DNA from: Bacillus_BD oryzisoli
GTDB taxonomy: Bacteria > Bacillota > Bacilli > Bacillales > Cytobacillaceae
Direction of reading: 5' to 3'
Length of the DNA stretch: 64,000 nucleotides
Assembly: GCF_036670025.1 (NCBI RefSeq)
Contig: NZ_CP137640.1
Coordinates: 2,886,001-2,950,000 of the forward strand
The notes below the pieces were generated by a model. It ran no database searches and had not been told where the DNA came from. It saw nothing but the letters and a program-made list of their open reading frames with translations. Shown piece after piece: positions 60,972 through 64,000 of this stretch. The translations under genes and the position numbers were made by a program. Within the stretch, counting starts at the first letter, position 1, and each line of letters opens with the position of its first letter.

Positions 60972-61832
60972 TTAACTTTTTAATATATAGGTTACTTTCT
61001 CAATGGCTTCTTGTAATTTTTCACTATTTTTACTATACATTTGCTTAGCTTCCTTTGATTCAGTTCCAAGAGCAAATAGTTCTAAATCGGCTTGGCATTT
61101 TTTCAAGGTTGAAAGGATTAAAGGTCTTTCTTGAGGGGAAGCGACTTGTAATTTATCGTCAAACAGGTCCACTTTTAGCTCACCATAGGAATTTACTTGT
61201 CCAAGGAATATATTTTCTATTGTAGCCCCTAATTTTTCTAATTCAGTATGTAACCAATCTCGACTTCGTCCAATTGTGGCAAGGGGTTCATCCATTATTT
61301 CTCCATCCATAATAATCGTTTGGGGCTCCTTGATTGAAGCAAAGGTCAAGTTAATATCTTTTGCTGTTAAAGGTTGATTCTCTTTCTTTAACATGACGGA
61401 TAAATCCCCTGTGGGCTCTAATACCGCAAATTCGACATCGGCCACTTGGAAAACATTTTTTTTTCGAAGCAATTCTAATAACTCATCTGTTGAGTATCTT
61501 TCTTTTTTTAAATTATCTTCCATGATTTTCCCATCTTTAATGAATACAGATCCTTTGCCTTCTACAAAATCACGGAACTTTTTACTTTTTAAAGCAATAA
61601 GACCAACTATATATGGTATAGCTGCCATAACTAGAATGGCTAATCCTCCTATAATGATACTATGTCTTACTTCAAGGATAACGATTGCTGCAATTCCTCC
61701 TATCGTAATACCTGTTACATATTCGAAGAAGGAAAGTTGAGATAGTTGCTTTTTGCCTAAAAATTTTGTGATAAAAAACAGAACAATCATAAACAAAATG
61801 GCTCGAGAAATAATATTTAGCCAAAGAGGCAT
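60972..61832 (-). CDS. DUF421 membrane protein, YetF-like
   Basis: A 286-residue protein with three N-terminal TM segments and a cytosolic DUF421/YetF domain (FFEYVTGITIGGIAAIVILE; KNVFQVADVEFAVLEPTGDL). In spore-forming bacilli such a gene forms the distal part of the spoVA-2mob operon, next to a DUF1657 gene and spoVAE-like gene, exactly as here. These proteins sit in the spore inner membrane and affect heat resistance and germination. AGGAGAG precedes the ATG; it follows the DUF1657 gene by 17 bases. Confidence 0.87.
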   Translation of the reverse strand: MPLWLNIISRAILFMIVLFFITKFLGKKQLSQLSFFEYVTGITIGGIAAIVILEVRHSIIIGGLAILVMAAIPYIVGLIALKSKKFRDFVEGKGSVFIKDGKIMEDNLKKERYSTDELLELLRKKNVFQVADVEFAVLEPTGDLSVMLKKENQPLTAKDINLTFASIKEPQTIIMDGEIMDEPLATIGRSRDWLHTELEKLGATIENIFLGQVNSYGELKVDLFDDKLQVASPQERPLILSTLKKCQADLELFALGTESKEAKQMYSKNSEKLQEAIEKVTYILKS

Positions 61833-61849
61833 TAGTAGACTCTCCTATC

Positions 61850-62056
61850 TTAAAATCCTTTATATTGGAATTCTGCCCGTTCTAATTCCCCAACTCGTTT
61901 TTTTAAATCTGTTACTACCTCATGTATAACCATCATGGTTTCATGTAGTGTGCGTTTCGATTCATTATTTAGAGTTCGTAATGCTAAACTTGAAAGACTA
62001 GCTTCTACACCTTTAAGGCTTGCAAAACATTGTTTCACTTCAGATCCAATTGTCAT
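61850..62056 (-). CDS. DUF1657 small protein
   Basis: A 68-residue, mostly helical protein: VKQCFASLKGVEASLSSLAL and HETMMVIHEVVTDLKKRVGEL. It matches the DUF1657 family that accompanies spoVA-2mob genes. It lies 12 bases after spoVAE and before the DUF421 gene. AAGGAGAA precedes the ATG. Confidence 0.87.
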   Translation of the reverse strand: MTIGSEVKQCFASLKGVEASLSSLALRTLNNESKRTLHETMMVIHEVVTDLKKRVGELERAEFQYKGF

Positions 62057-62068
62057 CTTACATTCTCC

Positions 62069-62422
62069 TTATTCTTTTGGTTTAAAAATTAAAGCCCCTA
62101 TCATACCAAATACAATAGCTGCTGAAATACCAGAACTTGTTACTTCGAACATCCCAGTGAGTAGACCAACCAACCCGTGCTTTTCTGCCTCTTGCATGGC
62201 GCCATGAACAAGGGAATTCCCAAAACTTGTAATAGGAATAATTGTAGCTCCTGCCCTGGCAAAATCAATCAAGGGTTCATATAAACCTAAGCCATTTAAA
62301 ATAGCACCCACAACTACAAGAGTTCTTAACGTATGTCCCGGTGTAAGTTTGAAAACATCGAACATAGTTTGCCCAATCACACAAATCAACCCACCTACTG
62401 TAAAAGCCCGAAAAAAATCCAT
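62069..62422 (-). CDS. spoVAE: Stage V sporulation protein AE (SpoVAEb type)
   Basis: A 117-residue membrane protein with about four TM segments. Features typical of SpoVAEb are GGLICVIGQTMFDVFKLTPGH and ARAGATIIPITSFGNSLVHG. SpoVA proteins move dipicolinic acid into the developing spore. The start codon is three bases after the stop of the spoVAD remnant, which also carries its RBS. It lies in a truncated spoVA-2mob block: the usual upstream partners (DUF1657, a YhcN/YlaJ-like gene, spoVAC, complete spoVAD) are absent. Confidence 0.9.
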   Translation of the reverse strand: MDFFRAFTVGGLICVIGQTMFDVFKLTPGHTLRTLVVVGAILNGLGLYEPLIDFARAGATIIPITSFGNSLVHGAMQEAEKHGLVGLLTGMFEVTSSGISAAIVFGMIGALIFKPKE

Positions 62423-62425
62423 CCT

Positions 62426-62674
62426 TTATTGTTCACCTCCGTATTCAATCGATACTGAGTGGGCAATACATGGAATCGTTTCGTTTTGTTGAAAAGAAAG
62501 GGGTGATAATAAAGCACCAGTAGCCACGACTAACATTCTTTTAAATTCTCCTTTTTTCATACGGTTTAACAAATGACCGTAAACCACCGTTGCTGACCAT
62601 CCAGCACCACTTGCACCTGCTAGAATCGGTTGTCAATCCCAATAAAACATAAGACCACAATCTTGGTATTGCTC
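62426..62674 (-). pseudogene. spoVAD: SpoVAD C-terminal remnant
   Basis: The minus strand encodes EQYQDCGLMFYWD, an in-frame TGA at 62634-62636, then QPILAGASGAGWSATVVYG and KRMLVVATGALLSPLSFQQ followed by IPCIAHSVSIEYGGEQ. This is the last ~80 residues of SpoVAD, a thiolase-fold protein. The remnant begins immediately after the stop codon of the YwaF-like gene, in the same frame, so a deletion joined the two. It still carries the ribosome binding site of spoVAE. Confidence 0.87.
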
Positions 62675-63406
62675 TTAATGATTATGTGAACGTTCCCCGT
62701 AATTTTTCTCCCGTTTTCGAAAAATTAGCCAAGCGATTAAACTAAAAACGATTAGTAAACTTTCCAAAGTAAAAATGTACCAAGGATATGGACCGAGCAC
62801 ATCGAATAAACTTGGGCTATCAGGTTTATGACGTAAAAACCAATAATTCCCATTAACTCTCTTGTTAACGAATAAAATAACTGGTAAAAGTAGATTAATA
62901 AAAATGATCATTTTTATTGCAGTTAGGAATGTTGGGTAATATTCTCTTGCCCACGTAAAATATAAAGTAACCCATACAACCATCATATGGGCATAGAAAA
63001 AGTGAAAAAATCGAAAGTGTGGAAAATTGTATGTTAAAGCTGGAGTAAATATCGCTTGAGGTGCACCTAAAATGGCAATAAAGAATAATAGTTCAAACAC
63101 TAGTTTTTTTCTAGTAAATAGTAAAATTACACATAATATGAGACCTATATTACACAATTCTAACGGCATGGAACGGCCTGCTTTCCAAATACCGTTCACA
63201 TACATCCATACCTGATTCGTGATTTCAAATAAAATCAAAGAAATGGCTACGCCTACTTCGTTTTTTCTCCATTTCTCATGACTCAATTTTTTTCGTTTTA
63301 GAAAAATTACACCTGTCATAAGGATAAAGATTGCCAATACAACAAAATGACTAAGAGAAAACATATCAAAATCGAAAGACTTATTATCCTTACCAAACCA
63401 ACCCAT
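62675..63406 (-). CDS. YwaF-like integral membrane protein (TIGR02206 family)
   Basis: A 243-residue protein with about seven TM segments. The pattern MFSLSHFVVLAIFILMTGVI, SMPLELCNIGLILCVILLF and FFHFFYAHMMVVWVTLYFTW matches the YwaF/TIGR02206 family of Bacillus, whose function is unknown. GGGGCGGGA precedes the ATG. The end of the gene abuts the spoVAD remnant, so its last few codons may be altered by the junction. Confidence 0.82.
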   Translation of the reverse strand: MGWFGKDNKSFDFDMFSLSHFVVLAIFILMTGVIFLKRKKLSHEKWRKNEVGVAISLILFEITNQVWMYVNGIWKAGRSMPLELCNIGLILCVILLFTRKKLVFELLFFIAILGAPQAIFTPALTYNFPHFRFFHFFYAHMMVVWVTLYFTWAREYYPTFLTAIKMIIFINLLLPVILFVNKRVNGNYWFLRHKPDSPSLFDVLGPYPWYIFTLESLLIVFSLIAWLIFRKREKNYGERSHNH

Positions 63407-63830
63407 TTTTTCCCGCCCCTAGTTAAAAATTTTACAATATAGGATTTTAAAGGTGATTATGAAAATATTTTTTCCTATAGTTGGGATATTATCCATGATG
63501 GATTTTAAAATAGGAGGTTTTAAACCGGGATTATTCGTTGGGAATTAGGATGTTTATCAGAATTGTTCGAATAAAGAAAAAAGTCCAAGGAACTTTATTT
63601 TCCTTGGATTTTAAAATGCCCAAAGGTTCCATATGGAAAATTTACCTTTATAAAGCAATATAGAACCTAGGATGATACAGTAAGAAAAAAGCTGGTACTC
63701 GCCATTTAATGAGAAAATTCTCTCTAAAACTATTTTGCAGCTGAGTAATTATTTAATTGTGATTAGGTAAGGGAAGATTGCCTTCTATTAAATAAAATAT
63801 TATCTTTTTGTATTAGATAACCATTGTAGC
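63407..63830. other. Gene-free spacer
   Basis: About 420 bases in which no gene was seen. The only clear structure is the hairpin at 63580-63613. Confidence 0.6.
63580..63613. terminator. Bidirectional terminator-like hairpin
   Basis: TCCAAGGAA and TTCCTTGGA arms (9 bp) flanked by A and T runs on both sides. Confidence 0.7.
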
Positions 63831-64000
63831 TTAAAGGATAGAATTATTATAAGTATAGAGGGTGAAAAATCCATTATACTGTGCGATTGCAGGGTGAACT
63901 CCGATACTTGCAACCCGATATTCCTTTTGAGGTATTCCAATATATTCCTTCATTTCACTAAATTGCTCCTCTGCAAAGAATTCCTTTACAGTAGGTTGAT
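63831..64000 (-). pseudogene. DUF6044-like protein fragment, cut by the window edge
   Basis: The minus strand encodes QPTVKEFFAEEQFSEMKEY then YRVASIGVHPAIAQYNGFF and ends soon after (TLYTYNNSIL). This resembles the extracytoplasmic part of DUF6044 (YkoS-like) membrane proteins, in which the sequence normally continues well past NGFYTLDGY. The early stop suggests a truncated gene. The upstream part lies outside the window. Confidence 0.6.

Noticed and set aside
1..64000. tRNA, rRNA, CRISPR, phage or intact insertion sequence
   Set aside because: No cloverleaf, spacer-repeat pattern, phage module or transposase frame was seen on either strand.

Overview
The window looks like the chromosome of a low-GC, endospore-forming Bacillaceae species. 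The evidence is AT-rich coding sequence with strong GGAGG ribosome binding sites, a spoVA-type gene block, a leucine/isovalerate catabolic operon in the order of the Bacillus subtilis yng genes, and HssRS-HrtBA haem homeostasis genes. No rRNA, tRNA, CRISPR array or intact insertion sequence was found.

Layout. 1-5.1 kb: the end of a tripartite tricarboxylate-type transporter (tctB-tctA-tctC) followed by an NtaA/DszA-family FMN monooxygenase, then decayed remnants of a flavin reductase and a sulfatase. 5.3-8.9 kb: a heterodimeric ABC exporter on the minus strand. 8.9-10.4 kb: a decayed LacI-type regulator and an orphan EAL fragment. 10.5-12.3 kb: an SsuE-like NADPH:FMN reductase and an aldo/keto reductase, both minus. 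12.7-24.6 kb: the most distinctive region, a plus-strand organosulfur cluster. It starts with two near-identical leader elements, each a 5' motif plus an intrinsic terminator, and continues with an ABC ATPase, a permease, four paralogous NtaA/DszA-family monooxygenases, a substrate-binding lipoprotein, a second permease, an MFS exporter and two tiny proteins.

24.8-27.6 kb: a GntR/YtrA-type autoregulated ABC operon with a perfect palindromic operator. 27.7-38.3 kb: an acetyltransferase, a VOC protein, a Cache-HAMP-PAS-GGDEF-EAL protein, an AGCS amino-acid symporter, an FtsX-type ABC exporter pair, a GyrI-like protein and an SDR reductase. 38.4-42.3 kb: hrtB-hrtA-hssR-hssS behind a direct repeat that resembles the HssR site. 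42.6-44.6 kb: an iron alcohol dehydrogenase and a TerC protein.

44.7-57.1 kb: a GAF-PucR regulator divergent from a full leucine/isovalerate degradation operon: acyl-CoA dehydrogenase, acyl-CoA synthetase, biotin carboxylase, biotin carrier, HMG-CoA lyase, enoyl-CoA hydratase, carboxyltransferase, then scoA and a frameshifted scoB. 57.2-64 kb: a pectate-lyase-like protein, a DoxX-like protein, a MobA-like gene with two frameshifts, tyrosinase and EEP nuclease remnants, a truncated spoVA block (spoVAD remnant, spoVAE, DUF1657, DUF421), a YwaF-like membrane protein and a partial DUF6044-like remnant.

How it works together (inference): the monooxygenases would take reduced FMN from the SsuE-like reductase and release sulfur from organosulfur compounds imported by the SsuABC-like and possibly the Tct transporters. 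The leader terminators would control expression. Two families of dispersed palindromic repeats occupy intergenic spaces: a GGGACAGGCACC family and a GGGAAAGAGC hairpin family. Two genes end inside members of the first family.
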